From Rhodoluna sp. (GTDB lineage: Bacteria; Actinomycetota; Actinomycetes; Actinomycetales; Microbacteriaceae): DNA of 64,000 bases. Of the stretch, positions 9,035 through 17,689 are shown piece by piece; the stretch's first letter is position 1, and each line of letters opens with the position of its first letter. The stretch lies in the NCBI GenBank assembly GCA_024641985.1, contig JAHEBZ010000001.1, positions 140,056 to 204,055 of the forward strand, written 5' to 3'. The notes beneath the pieces were generated by a model, which searched no databases, was not told the DNA's origin, and saw nothing but the letters and a program-made list of their open reading frames with translations. A program made the position numbers and the translations under genes.

Positions 9035-10186
9035 GTGGGTGCGGTGAACGCAAAGGTTTTGCGCGTTGGCGTAATTGGTGGCGGGCAGCTGGCTCGCATG
9101 ATGACTGTGCCGGCTATAAATCTTGGCATCGAGTTGAGCGTGCTTGCAGAACAGCCTGGTTCGTCGGCCGCGCTGGCTACCACCATGGTGGGCGACTACA
9201 CCCAAATCGAGGTTGCTCGCGAGTTTGCCAACACCGTTGATGTGATCACCTTCGATCACGAACACGTGCCGCTTGCCGTGCTTGAGGCTCTCGAGGCAGA
9301 TGGGGTGAGCGTTCAGCCGCCTAGCAAGGCGTTGGCCTTTGCTCAAAACAAACTGCACATGCGGCAGCGCCTCGGCGCCTTAGGTTTGCCAATGCCGGCT
9401 TGGGCCGAAATTCAATCGGCAGTTGCACTAGATGCCTTCATCGCCGAAAACGGTGGCGAAGCGATTTTGAAAACCCCAATCGGTGGCTACGACGGCAAGG
9501 GCGTGCGAGTTGTTCGAAGCTCTGCCGATGCAAGCGACTGGCTTGAAAACATAGGCAATTTTGGCGGCAGCCTGCTGGCCGAAGAAAAGGTCGACTTTGT
9601 GCGCGAGTTGGCTCAATTAAGCGCTCGCCGCCTATCGGGCGAATCAAAGCCCTGGCCGCTGGTTCAGACCATCCAAGAAAACGGCGTATGTTCTGTGGTG
9701 CTGGCACCGGCCCCCGAGGTGAGCGCCGAAACCCTGCAGCGCACCGCAGATATTGCGTCGGCGGTGGCCGAGGCAATCGGTGTAACCGGAGTGCTTGCGG
9801 TCGAAATGTTTGAAGCCCGCGACGGCCGCATTTTGATCAACGAACTCGCCATGCGCCCGCACAACTCGGGCCACTTCAGCATCGAGGGTTCGGTGACCAG
9901 CCAGTTTGAACAGCACCTGCGTGCAGTGCTTGATTTGCCGCTTGGTTCGACCGCCCCTCGAGCAACACACTCGGTGATGGTGAACCTGCTTGGTGTTGAT
10001 GATTCAAACAACTTTGTGCAGGCCTTTGATAAAGCGCTGGCCGCCCACCCCGAAGCTAAAATTCACACCTACGGCAAGGGTGCCAGAGCCGGCCGCAAAA
10101 TGGGGCACGTGACCGTTGTTGCCGATGATGCCGCGCACGCTTTGGCGCAGGCCAAGGGTGCCGCCGCCGTTTTGCTACAGGGATAA
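9035..10186 (+). CDS. purK: N5-carboxyaminoimidazole ribonucleotide synthase
   Basis: A 383-residue ATP-grasp enzyme that carboxylates AIR with ATP and bicarbonate to N5-CAIR in purine synthesis. Motifs are the N-terminal VGVIGGGQLARMM, the ATP-grasp segment KTPIGGYDGKGVRVV, and INELAMRPHNSGHFSIEG near the C-terminal third. The start is uncertain: GTG at 9035 and GTG at 9044 are both possible and neither has a clear ribosome binding site. It is followed 50 bases on by purE. Confidence 0.95.
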   Translation: MGAVNAKVLRVGVIGGGQLARMMTVPAINLGIELSVLAEQPGSSAALATTMVGDYTQIEVAREFANTVDVITFDHEHVPLAVLEALEADGVSVQPPSKALAFAQNKLHMRQRLGALGLPMPAWAEIQSAVALDAFIAENGGEAILKTPIGGYDGKGVRVVRSSADASDWLENIGNFGGSLLAEEKVDFVRELAQLSARRLSGESKPWPLVQTIQENGVCSVVLAPAPEVSAETLQRTADIASAVAEAIGVTGVLAVEMFEARDGRILINELAMRPHNSGHFSIEGSVTSQFEQHLRAVLDLPLGSTAPRATHSVMVNLLGVDDSNNFVQAFDKALAAHPEAKIHTYGKGARAGRKMGHVTVVADDAAHALAQAKGAAAVLLQG

Positions 10187-10236
10187 CCTCGAGCTTTAGG
10201 TAAAATTAGGGGGTTGCCAAACCCTTAGGAGCCCCA

Positions 10237-10746
10237 ATGTCTGCAGAACTGTCTGGCAAGCCTGTCGTAGGCGTGGTCATGGGCTCCGACTCCGACTGGA
10301 GCGTCATGTCTGATGCCGCCCAGGCCCTGAAAGAATTCGGCATCGAATTCGAAGTCGAGGTGCTTTCGGCGCACCGCACCCCCGAGCGAATGATTGAGTG
10401 GGGCAAGTCCGCTGCCGGCCGTGGCATCAAAGTAATCATCGCGGGTGCCGGCGGAGCCGCACACCTGCCTGGCATGTTGGCTTCGGTTACCACTTTGCCG
10501 GTCATCGGTGTTCCGGTTGCATTGGCAAAACTCGACGGCATGGATTCGCTGCTTTCGATTGTGCAGATGCCCGGTGGAATTCCGGTTGCCACGGTTTCAA
10601 TCAACGGTGCCAAGAATGCCGGCCTATTGGCTGCTCGAATTTTGGGCACCAACGATCAGGCCATCTCGGCCGCCATGTTCGCCTATGGCGAGTCGCTTAA
10701 AGAGCAGGTTGCCGAGAAGAATGCGAAGCTAAAATCTCAAATCTGA
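10237..10746 (+). CDS. purE: N5-carboxyaminoimidazole ribonucleotide mutase
   Basis: A 169-residue class I PurE that moves the carboxyl group of N5-CAIR to give CAIR. Signature segments are [17 protein letters not shown], the active-site [10 protein letters not shown] and [14 protein letters not shown]. The ATG is preceded by an AGGAG ribosome binding site (about 10228-10232). A TAAAAT hexamer at 10201-10206 could be its own -10, but it may simply be read with purK. Confidence 0.96.
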   Translation: MSAELSGKPVVGVVMGSDSDWSVMSDAAQALKEFGIEFEVEVLSAHRTPERMIEWGKSAAGRGIKVIIAGAGGAAHLPGMLASVTTLPVIGVPVALAKLDGMDSLLSIVQMPGGIPVATVSINGAKNAGLLAARILGTNDQAISAAMFAYGESLKEQVAEKNAKLKSQI

Positions 10747-10817
10747 ACCCGCGCCTAAAATCGCGTCAGCGCATTGCCGGCCCTTTTCACTCAATCGATC
10801 GCGCAACACCCGAGCAA

Positions 10818-12113
10818 ATGCATCGCCGCGCTTGGTGGCTAATCGCACTAACTCTTTTGTTGCCCGGTTCGGCGCAACTGGTGGCCGGCAACCGCAAACT
10901 CGCGCGGGTCGGCATCACCGCAACTCTGGGCTTCTGGGCGCTAATCGTGTTTATGTTGCTTCTAGGCCTGATCAACAAAAGTTGGGTCATCTGGTTGGCA
11001 ACGCTGCCGGTGCTGATTGGTGTTTTGGCCGTTGCGCTGGTGGGCTATGCGGTGCTTTTTGCATTTTTAGCTCTCGACACTCTGCGCCTAATGAAGTTGG
11101 GCAGGCTCTATAACCGCGAGCGGTGGATAACCTTCGGTGCAATTGTGCTGGCCGGCGTGCTTGGCACCTCGGCAATCGGTTATGCGGGCAACATGGCGGG
11201 TGTGCAGGCAAACTTCATCGGCTCGATTTTTAATCAGGGCGGCTACACCACACCCGAAAACGGGCGCTACAACATTTTGCTTCTCGGCGCCGATTCGGGC
11301 CGCGACCGTTTTGGCATTAGGCCCGACTCGATGTCTGTCATTAGCATCGATGCGGCATCCGGCAAGGCCGTTAACATCGGCATTCCACGCAACCTTCAGC
11401 ACGTTAGCTTTTCGGCTGGCTCACCCATGCTCACCGTTTATCCAAACGGCTGGAACTGTGGCTTCGAGTGCCTCATCAACGCGATTTTTAAAGATGTCAC
11501 CGACAACCACGAAGACCTCTATCCAAACGCCGTAAAGCAGGGCTCGTCTCCGGGAATCGAGGCAACCAAAGAGGCCGTCGAATATGTAACCGGGCTCAAG
11601 ATTCAGTCTTATGTTTTGGTCGACATGGCTGCGTTTTCATCGTTGATCGATGCCCTCGGCGGTGTTGAGATCGATGTGAAACAACGCCTGCCAATCGGCG
11701 GCCAGCTCGATGACCTCTCTGATGTCAAAGGCTGGATCGAGGTTGGCAAGCAACGCCTCGACGGCTATCACGCGCTTTGGTATGCCCGATCGAGGCACAG
11801 CACCAGCGACTATGACCGCATGAAGCGCCAGCACGAGGTCGAAGACGCGGTTCTGCAACAGATGGATCCGGCCAACGTTTTGAGCCGATTCCAACAGATC
11901 GCATCAGCCGGCGAAAAACTGGTCAAGACCAACATTCCAAGCACCATGCTTTCGCAATATGTAGACCTGGCAATCAAGGCAAGATCGCAGGGCATCACCT
12001 CGATAACCCTCACCCCGCCAACCGTCGACGTTGTGTGGCCAGACTTCAAGGCCATTCGCAAGCTGATTCAAACCGAGTTCAAGCAGTCGGCTTCGCCAAG
12101 CCCTTCAAACTAA
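10818..12113 (+). CDS. LCP (LytR-CpsA-Psr) family cell-wall polymer ligase
   Basis: A protein of 431 residues from the ATG at 10818. Four hydrophobic segments occupy the first 130 residues, and the extracellular LCP domain starts near ILLLGADSGRDRFGIRPDSM with the arginine-rich site residues, continuing to LDGYHALWYARSRHSTSDYDRMKRQ. LCP proteins transfer undecaprenyl-linked glycopolymers to peptidoglycan. The frame stays open upstream to a CTG at 10743 overlapping the purE stop, with a plausible basic tail ([10 protein letters not shown]), so the true start may lie upstream on a non-ATG codon. It opens the polysaccharide region. Confidence 0.9.
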   Translation: MHRRAWWLIALTLLLPGSAQLVAGNRKLARVGITATLGFWALIVFMLLLGLINKSWVIWLATLPVLIGVLAVALVGYAVLFAFLALDTLRLMKLGRLYNRERWITFGAIVLAGVLGTSAIGYAGNMAGVQANFIGSIFNQGGYTTPENGRYNILLLGADSGRDRFGIRPDSMSVISIDAASGKAVNIGIPRNLQHVSFSAGSPMLTVYPNGWNCGFECLINAIFKDVTDNHEDLYPNAVKQGSSPGIEATKEAVEYVTGLKIQSYVLVDMAAFSSLIDALGGVEIDVKQRLPIGGQLDDLSDVKGWIEVGKQRLDGYHALWYARSRHSTSDYDRMKRQHEVEDAVLQQMDPANVLSRFQQIASAGEKLVKTNIPSTMLSQYVDLAIKARSQGITSITLTPPTVDVVWPDFKAIRKLIQTEFKQSASPSPSN

Positions 12114-12135
12114 GGTCGATTCGCCTTGTCGGCGA

Positions 12136-12141
12136 TAGACT
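12136..12141 (+). promoter_or_regulatory. -10 element of the polysaccharide export operon (TAGACT)
   Basis: TAGACT lies 33 bases before the ABC permease ATG in the 61-base gap after the LCP gene. A strong ribosome binding site (GAGGAG, about 12163-12168) follows, so this would be a leadered transcript. No clear -35 is visible. Confidence 0.4.
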
Positions 12142-12174
12142 TTTGAAACCAAACTTCAAACCCGAGGAGCCCGC

Positions 12175-13023
12175 ATGAGTGTTGCTGAATACGCTCGCGA
12201 GCACGGGTTAAAGCGCGTCGGCGCCCGACCACCGCTAATTCAATACCTAAAGATGGCTTGGCAGCGCCGCGATTTTGCAATCACCATGTCGGTGTTCGCA
12301 AACCAAGCAGCCAACTCAAAGAATCGCCTCGGCAAGTGGTGGGTAATCTTGCTTCCAACCATTCAGGGCGCGGTTTATGGCTTGATCTTCGGTGTCATCA
12401 TCGGCGGCGACAGACCCGCCAACTTCATACCGTTTTTGTTCACCGGCGTCTTTTTGTTTTCTTTCATCCAGAGCTCAATTTCAACCGGTGCCACCTCGGT
12501 CACAAGCAACCTGGGGCTGGTGCGCTCGCTCAATTTTCCGAGGATGCTGTTGCCGTTTTCTTCGGTACTGCGCCAATTTCTAAACTTGCTGCCTCAAATC
12601 GGCCTGCTGCTAGTGGTCTTGATTGTGTTTCAACAAAACATCACATTCAACTGGCTCCTAATGATTCCGTTGCTGGCGCTGATGGCCATCTTCGCCTTCG
12701 GTCTAGCGCTCATTTCGGCTCGGCTAACCGTTCACATCGAAGACATCAACAAGTTGATTCCTTTTGCTAACCGAGTCATGTTCTACACCAGCGGCATCTT
12801 CTTCAGCATGGAGCGCGTTCTTGGCAACTACCCGACGCTCTTGAAGTTAATGGATTTCAACCCGGTTTATGCATTCATCAGCACCGCACGCGGAGCGCTG
12901 GTTGAGGGGTATTCGATGTCGCCAAGCCTTTGGTTGGTATGTGCCAGTTGGGCATTTGGTGCGTTGCTGGTTGGCGTTTGGTTCTTCTGGAAGGCGGAGG
13001 AGCGCTATGGCCGCGAAGACTAA
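12175..13023 (+). CDS. ABC transporter permease, polysaccharide/teichoic-acid exporter type
   Basis: A 282-residue ABC-2 type permease of the Wzm/TagG group. An amphipathic N-terminus is followed by about six membrane segments; RLGKWWVILLPTIQGAVYGL and SLNFPRMLLPFSSVLRQ are typical of the group. It exports lipid-linked glycopolymer across the membrane together with the ATPase encoded next, whose start lies inside this gene (17-base overlap). The ATG has a GAGGAG ribosome binding site. Confidence 0.92.
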   Translation: MSVAEYAREHGLKRVGARPPLIQYLKMAWQRRDFAITMSVFANQAANSKNRLGKWWVILLPTIQGAVYGLIFGVIIGGDRPANFIPFLFTGVFLFSFIQSSISTGATSVTSNLGLVRSLNFPRMLLPFSSVLRQFLNLLPQIGLLLVVLIVFQQNITFNWLLMIPLLALMAIFAFGLALISARLTVHIEDINKLIPFANRVMFYTSGIFFSMERVLGNYPTLLKLMDFNPVYAFISTARGALVEGYSMSPSLWLVCASWAFGALLVGVWFFWKAEERYGRED

Positions 13024-13792
13024 GCCTCAGGCAACCGAAACTCGCAAACCAGTTGTGTTGGTAGACAACGTTGACGTGACCTACAAGGTTTTCGCTAGCG
13101 GCCGAAAGGCGACTCGCCGGTTGGCTGGCGGTGGGCTGTTCTCTCGCAAGCTCAACCTTCGTGAAGTGAATGCGGTCAAAAAAGTTAGCTTCACCATTTA
13201 CGAGGGCGACTCGGTTGGCATTATTGGCAGCAACGGTTCTGGCAAGTCATCTTTGATGCGTGCAATTGCCGGTTTAACCCCAATTGCTGGCGGTGGCGTT
13301 TATGCGTTTGCTCGACCAACTCTGCTCGGTGTTGGTGCAGCCTTGATGCCCGCACTTTCGGGCGAAAAGAACATTTTGCTCGGCGGCCTGGCCCTCGGTT
13401 TCACGCGCAAACAAATAAATGCTGCGGTTCAAGACATCATCAAGTTTGCCGGGCTCGAAGAGTTTATCGACCTGCCGATGCGCACCTATTCTTCGGGCAT
13501 GGCCGCGCGCCTCAGGTTTGCCATCGCGGCGTCTCGCAACCACGACATATTGATCATCGATGAGGCCTTGGCCGTTGGCGACCAAGAGTTTCGTAACCGC
13601 TCAGAGGCACGCATGCGTGAGATGCGCGCCAACGCCGGCACCGTGTTTTTGGTTAGCCACAGCATGAAGTCGATTCTCGACACCTGCACCCGGGTGATCT
13701 GGATCGAAAAGGGCGTTTTAAAAATGGATGGCGAACCCAAGGCTGTGGTTGATGCCTACAACCTGCACACCGGCTCTGACACGATCGACTAA
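13007..13792 (+). CDS. ABC transporter ATP-binding protein, Wzt/TagH type
   Basis: A 261-residue ATPase. Walker A is GSNGSGKSSLM (about residue 74), the signature is YSSGMAARLRFAIA (about 161), and Walker B is ILIIDEALAVGD. An NxAL-type segment (GAALMPALSGEKNI) marks the polysaccharide-export subgroup. The start chosen is the ATG at 13007, which has GGAGGAG 4 bases upstream. There is no long C-terminal carbohydrate-binding domain as in some Wzt proteins. Confidence 0.93.
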   Translation: MAAKTKPQATETRKPVVLVDNVDVTYKVFASGRKATRRLAGGGLFSRKLNLREVNAVKKVSFTIYEGDSVGIIGSNGSGKSSLMRAIAGLTPIAGGGVYAFARPTLLGVGAALMPALSGEKNILLGGLALGFTRKQINAAVQDIIKFAGLEEFIDLPMRTYSSGMAARLRFAIAASRNHDILIIDEALAVGDQEFRNRSEARMREMRANAGTVFLVSHSMKSILDTCTRVIWIEKGVLKMDGEPKAVVDAYNLHTGSDTID

Positions 13793-13794
13793 CC

Positions 13795-14817
13795 ATGGTT
13801 ACCAACTCAAGCGCACTGCCAGCGGTTAGCGTGATTATGCCGGTGCTCAACGAAGAGGGCCACCTGGCCGCCGCCGTTGCCAGCATATTGGCGCAAGATT
13901 ATTCAGGCGAGCTTGAATTGATTTTGGCGCTCGGCCCATCAAAAGATGAAACCGACCGCATTGCGCAAGAGCTTGCCCAGGCCGACCCAAGAGTGGTTTT
14001 GATGCCTAACCCCAAGGGGCTAACCACCGTGGGCATGAACGCGGCCATCAAAATTGCCAAGCACAACTATGTTGTTCGCATCGATGCGCACAGCGAACCG
14101 GCTCAGGGTTATCTAACCAAGGGCATCACCGAACTGCTAAAAGTGAACGCCGATCTGGTTGGCGGCATCATGGATGCCAAGGGTCGCAGTGCATTTCAAC
14201 GCGCGGTTGCCTGGGCCTACACAAGCAAATTTGGCATCGGTGGAGCCAGGTATCACGTGGGCGGCGAGGCTGGCGAAGCCGAAAGCGCCTATCTGGGCAT
14301 TTTCAAAAAATCGGCTCTCGAAAGAGTCGGCGGCTATGACGAGGCAATCATTCGCGGCGAAGATTGGGATCTTGCTCAGCGCATCAAACAAACCGGTGGT
14401 TTGGTTTGGTTTTCTCCCGAGCTGAAGGTCACCTACTGGCCTCGCGGCCGATGGGCAAAGCTTGCAAAACAGTTTTATTCAACCGGCGTTTGGCGCGGAG
14501 ATTTAACTCGCAGAGACCTAAAACGCGCTTCGAAGCGCTACTTCGCGCCTCCGGTTTTGGTTGTTGTGTTGATTTTGAGTTGGTTCGATCTGCTCGATTC
14601 CAATCCGGTTGCCATCGTGCCGACCGCCGCATATCTCCTAGGCGTCAGCTACCTTGCCATCACGGCTAAGGGGCTTCAGTTCAAAGACCGCATTGCGCTT
14701 TTGGTGGTTTTGCCAACCATGCACCTCTCGTGGGGCTGGGGGTTCATCCGCGGCTATTTGGTTGGCGCCGGAGCCACCATCGATCGCAGCCGCATGAACA
14801 AAGGGCAGGTTAAGTGA
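13795..14817 (+). CDS. Glycosyltransferase family 2 protein (ExoA-like)
   Basis: A 340-residue GT-A glycosyltransferase: VSVIMPVLNEEGHLAAA at the N-terminus, DAHS in place of DxD (VVRIDAHSEPAQGY), and IIRGEDWDLAQRIKQTGG as the acceptor/base segment. Three or so C-terminal hydrophobic segments anchor it in the membrane. The overall shape resembles succinoglycan ExoA. It follows the exporter by 2 bases and overlaps the TagF-like gene by 4, so it should act on the same polymer. Confidence 0.88.
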   Translation: MVTNSSALPAVSVIMPVLNEEGHLAAAVASILAQDYSGELELILALGPSKDETDRIAQELAQADPRVVLMPNPKGLTTVGMNAAIKIAKHNYVVRIDAHSEPAQGYLTKGITELLKVNADLVGGIMDAKGRSAFQRAVAWAYTSKFGIGGARYHVGGEAGEAESAYLGIFKKSALERVGGYDEAIIRGEDWDLAQRIKQTGGLVWFSPELKVTYWPRGRWAKLAKQFYSTGVWRGDLTRRDLKRASKRYFAPPVLVVVLILSWFDLLDSNPVAIVPTAAYLLGVSYLAITAKGLQFKDRIALLVVLPTMHLSWGWGFIRGYLVGAGATIDRSRMNKGQVK

Positions 14818-15995
14818 GCAAAGTCTCAAGGCTCATCAAGACCTACTCGCCAAGCCGAATAGCGGGGGCGCTGCGCCGCCGCGGTGGCCAATATTTGCGC
14901 AAGTGGCAATATCGCCCGCAGGCAACCAAGTCGCTTAAAAACCAGGTTTTGTTCGAGTCGTTTCAGGGCAAAGTTATCGGTGATAACCCATTTGATGTTT
15001 TCGTCGAACTAAAGCAGGTTCGGCCAGATCTTAAGTTCGTTTGGGCCACCGGCCCCAACACCACTGCACCCGAGGGTTCGGTGGGTGTGCGCTTTGGCAG
15101 TCGCGAATGGCTCGACGCCTTGGCCACATCAAAATATTTGGTCAATAACACCAACTGGCCTTGGTATTTTCGCAAGGTGCCCGGCCAGGTTTATTTGCAA
15201 ACCTGGCACGGAACCCCGCTCAAGCGCCTCGGTCGCGAGATTCCCAACAACAACCTCACCAAGAGTTATCTAGACACCATGGATCGCGAGGCGCTTGCCT
15301 GGGATTACTTGATTTCACCCAATGGTTTCTGCACGCAGGTGTTTCCGGGGGCCTTTGGCTACCAGGGCAAAATTATCGAAACCGGTTATCCCCGAAACGA
15401 TCGCCTAACCACTTCAACCGCAGCCGACCGCGAGCGAATTCGCCGCAGCATCGGCATTACCGACCCCAGCACCATCGTCGTGATGTATGCCCCAACCTGG
15501 CGCGACTACAAGCGAAGCGCCACCGGAAACTGGGAGTCGGTGACATTTATGGATGAAAACATCGAACTGCCAGCCGGCTTTCAGATGATTTATCGAGGGC
15601 ATACCAACACCCACGCTGCCCACAAAACCCAGGTTGCCGGGCAGGCAATCGATGTCACCAAATATCCCGATGTTACCGAGCTTTATTTGGCAGCCGATGT
15701 GTTGATCACCGATTTCTCATCGGTAATGTTCGATTACACCGTTACCGGCAAGCCAATTCTTTTTTTGGCACCCGACCTCGAGCGTTATCGCGAAGAGCGT
15801 GGCTTCTACTTCGATTTCGAAGCCGAAGCTCCGGGGCCCATTTTGGCCAGCGATACCCAGGTGCTCGAGGCACTTAACCGCATCGACCAAATTTCAAACG
15901 ACTATCACGGCAAATATCGCGCCTGGCAGCAAAAGTTCAACGCACTCGAAGATGGCCATGCCGCAAAACGTGTAGTTGAAATCGTCTTCAATTAA
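14814..15995 (+). CDS. CDP-glycerol glycerophosphotransferase family protein (TagB/TagF-like)
   Basis: A 393-residue enzyme. The family pattern is clear: VYLQTWHGTPLKRLGREI with the catalytic histidine, MYAPTWRDYKR, YRGHTNTH, and the C-terminal ITDFSSVMFDYTVTGKP. Relatives transfer glycerol- or ribitol-phosphate from CDP-polyol to a teichoic acid primer, or polymerise it. Start is GTG at 14814 in a GTGA overlap with the preceding glycosyltransferase gene. No CDP-glycerol-forming TagD homologue is visible in the window, so the donor is an open point. Confidence 0.9.
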   Translation: MSKVSRLIKTYSPSRIAGALRRRGGQYLRKWQYRPQATKSLKNQVLFESFQGKVIGDNPFDVFVELKQVRPDLKFVWATGPNTTAPEGSVGVRFGSREWLDALATSKYLVNNTNWPWYFRKVPGQVYLQTWHGTPLKRLGREIPNNNLTKSYLDTMDREALAWDYLISPNGFCTQVFPGAFGYQGKIIETGYPRNDRLTTSTAADRERIRRSIGITDPSTIVVMYAPTWRDYKRSATGNWESVTFMDENIELPAGFQMIYRGHTNTHAAHKTQVAGQAIDVTKYPDVTELYLAADVLITDFSSVMFDYTVTGKPILFLAPDLERYREERGFYFDFEAEAPGPILASDTQVLEALNRIDQISNDYHGKYRAWQQKFNALEDGHAAKRVVEIVFN

Positions 15996-16004
15996 AGGCT
16001 TTCA

Positions 16005-17123
16005 TTGAAAAATTCACTCATAGCAATCGCTCGCAAACTTTTAGCATCCGGCCTAATTCCGGGTGTGCATTACGCAGCTTTGCGCCTTATCTGGTGGTTT
16101 AGTTTCAAAACCAAGGCCTACGATTCCTCACAGCCGCGGGTCACAATCGTGATGCCGGTCTACAACGTCGAAAAATATTTGGCCGATTGCATTCGTTCGG
16201 CCAGAGCACAGCGTCATGGCAACTTTGAAATCATCGCAATTAACGATGGGGCAACCGATTCTTCGGCCAGAATCCTTGAAAAATTTGCCGCCAAAACACC
16301 CGAACTTTTCATAGTTACCCAAGACAACCAGGGTTTGGGAGCGGCGCGAAATGCCGGGCTAGACGCCATCGAAAACACCGAGTTTGTGTTGTTTCTCGAC
16401 TCTGATGACCTCTTGCCAATGGGTGCAATCGAACGTTTTGTTGCTCAGGCACAGCACACCGGGGCCAGCCTCGTGGTGGGCAAGGCGGTTTGTTTCTATG
16501 GCTCGCGTTATTTCGATAGAACCTCAACCGCCGAGTTGTTCAAAACCCCTCAATCACAGATTTCGGTCGATGACCTTCCACAAATTCTTGGTGATGCAAC
16601 CAGCTGGAACAAGCTCTATCGCTACGAGTTTTGGCGCAACAACAAACTCCGTTTTCCGGTTGGGGTTAGCTACGAAGACATGACCCTAGTGGTGACGGCA
16701 TATCTGGCAGCGGGCAAGTTCGACCTGCTGGCCGAGCCTGCATATTTTTGGCGGGTTCGAGCCGAGGGCGAATCGCTATCGAAGCGCACCGCCGAATTAA
16801 AGAGCCTCCAAGATCGACTGCTTTCGATCGAGCAGATCAACCGAATTTTGCTTCGAGCCATCGAAAAGGGGCTCATCACGGCTTTGGTGCGTGAGGTTTG
16901 GTTGACCCGAATAATTTCTCTTGACCTGCAGCTGTTCGCGCCGGCCTTGGCGGTCGCCGATCAAGTCTTCTTCGATGAGTTTCAGGCACGCGCCAGCGCG
17001 GTTTTGGCCGATGCCGAGCCAAGCGTTTGGGCGGCATCCACGGGCGAACACCGGGCTGCTGTTTGGGCTGCGGTTCACGGCACTAGGCAACAAACTCTCA
17101 AGGTGCTCAGCGCTGTTAATTAG
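16005..17123 (+). CDS. Glycosyltransferase family 2 protein
   Basis: A 372-residue GT2 enzyme: VTIVMPVYNVEKYLADCI, GLGAARNAGLDAIE, and the metal-binding FLDSDDLLPMGAIE. The region after about residue 240 is helical and of unknown role, as in many teichoic/capsular GT2 proteins. The TTG at 16005 is the most upstream start, 9 bases after the TagF-like stop. It probably glycosylates the same wall polymer. Confidence 0.87.
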   Translation: MKNSLIAIARKLLASGLIPGVHYAALRLIWWFSFKTKAYDSSQPRVTIVMPVYNVEKYLADCIRSARAQRHGNFEIIAINDGATDSSARILEKFAAKTPELFIVTQDNQGLGAARNAGLDAIENTEFVLFLDSDDLLPMGAIERFVAQAQHTGASLVVGKAVCFYGSRYFDRTSTAELFKTPQSQISVDDLPQILGDATSWNKLYRYEFWRNNKLRFPVGVSYEDMTLVVTAYLAAGKFDLLAEPAYFWRVRAEGESLSKRTAELKSLQDRLLSIEQINRILLRAIEKGLITALVREVWLTRIISLDLQLFAPALAVADQVFFDEFQARASAVLADAEPSVWAASTGEHRAAVWAAVHGTRQQTLKVLSAVN

Positions 17124-17164
17124 GGTTTCTGCGGCGGTTCACAGGCGTTTTTCAGGCTTGCAAG

Positions 17165-17170
17165 CATAGG
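17165..17170 (+). promoter_or_regulatory. -10 element before the lipoprotein gene (TAGGCT)
   Basis: TAGGCT sits 27 bases before the lipoprotein ATG, followed by a GGGAGGT ribosome binding site (17184-17190). It would let the lipoprotein and the large secreted protein be transcribed separately from the glycosyltransferase operon. No convincing -35 is seen. Confidence 0.4.
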
Positions 17171-17197
17171 CTTAAGGCGCTTCCGGGAGGTCGAATT

Positions 17198-17689
17198 ATG
17201 AACAAAATCCTCGCTCTTTCATCAATCACAATCGCATCGCTGTTGCTAAGCAGCTGCAGTTTGCTTTACCCAAATTGGGATTCGGGGGTTACTCCCAGCG
17301 ATCCTCAGCCGAGCGCTTCGGTTAGCCAAACCGCTACCGTTAGCCCATCTGAATCGGCCACCCCAACCCCGAGTCCCTCAATAAATAAAAAATCGGCAAC
17401 CGTTTCAATCACCGATTCCGGGGTCGATGTCGGCGCCGGCGTCATCTACGCGGTAGCCGAGATTAGCAATCTCGCCGAAAACGACGGTGTCTGCACAATC
17501 ACCTTTACCGGCGCTGGCCTCACCAAAACCGCAACGGCCAAGGCCGAGGCAAACGTCAATCGCACCGAGTGCTATCCCTTGCAAATTTCACTCAAAGGCT
17601 TGCCAAAGGGCGCAGGCATAGTATCGGTCAGCTATGAGTCACACTCGAGTGCCGGTCAATCCAAGGCTGTCGGTGTTGTAGTTCCTTGA
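17198..17689 (+). CDS. Small secreted lipoprotein, Ser/Thr/Pro-rich
   Basis: A 163-residue protein with a lipoprotein signal peptide: hydrophobic LALSSITIASLLLSSC, with lipidated Cys at about residue 23. A Ser/Thr/Pro-rich linker (to about 68) is followed by a compact beta-rich domain of about 95 residues with two cysteines. I do not recognise the domain. The ATG has a strong GGGAGGT ribosome binding site. The stop overlaps the TTG start of the next gene, so the two products are probably made together at the cell surface. Confidence 0.75.
   Translation: MNKILALSSITIASLLLSSCSLLYPNWDSGVTPSDPQPSASVSQTATVSPSESATPTPSPSINKKSATVSITDSGVDVGAGVIYAVAEISNLAENDGVCTITFTGAGLTKTATAKAEANVNRTECYPLQISLKGLPKGAGIVSVSYESHSSAGQSKAVGVVVP

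Noticed and set aside
11120-11130. Third DnaA-box-like sequence (GGTGGATAA)
   Set aside because: One mismatch to consensus and within the LCP coding sequence; not counted with the two perfect boxes.
12121-12145. Terminator after the LCP gene
   Set aside because: Only a 5-bp stem (TCGCC/GGCGA) with a weak T-rich tail; it overlaps the predicted promoter of the exporter operon.
12869-13006. Upstream extension of the ABC ATPase reading frame
   Set aside because: It would overlap the permease gene by about 150 bases and has no family similarity; the ATG at 13007 has a strong ribosome binding site.
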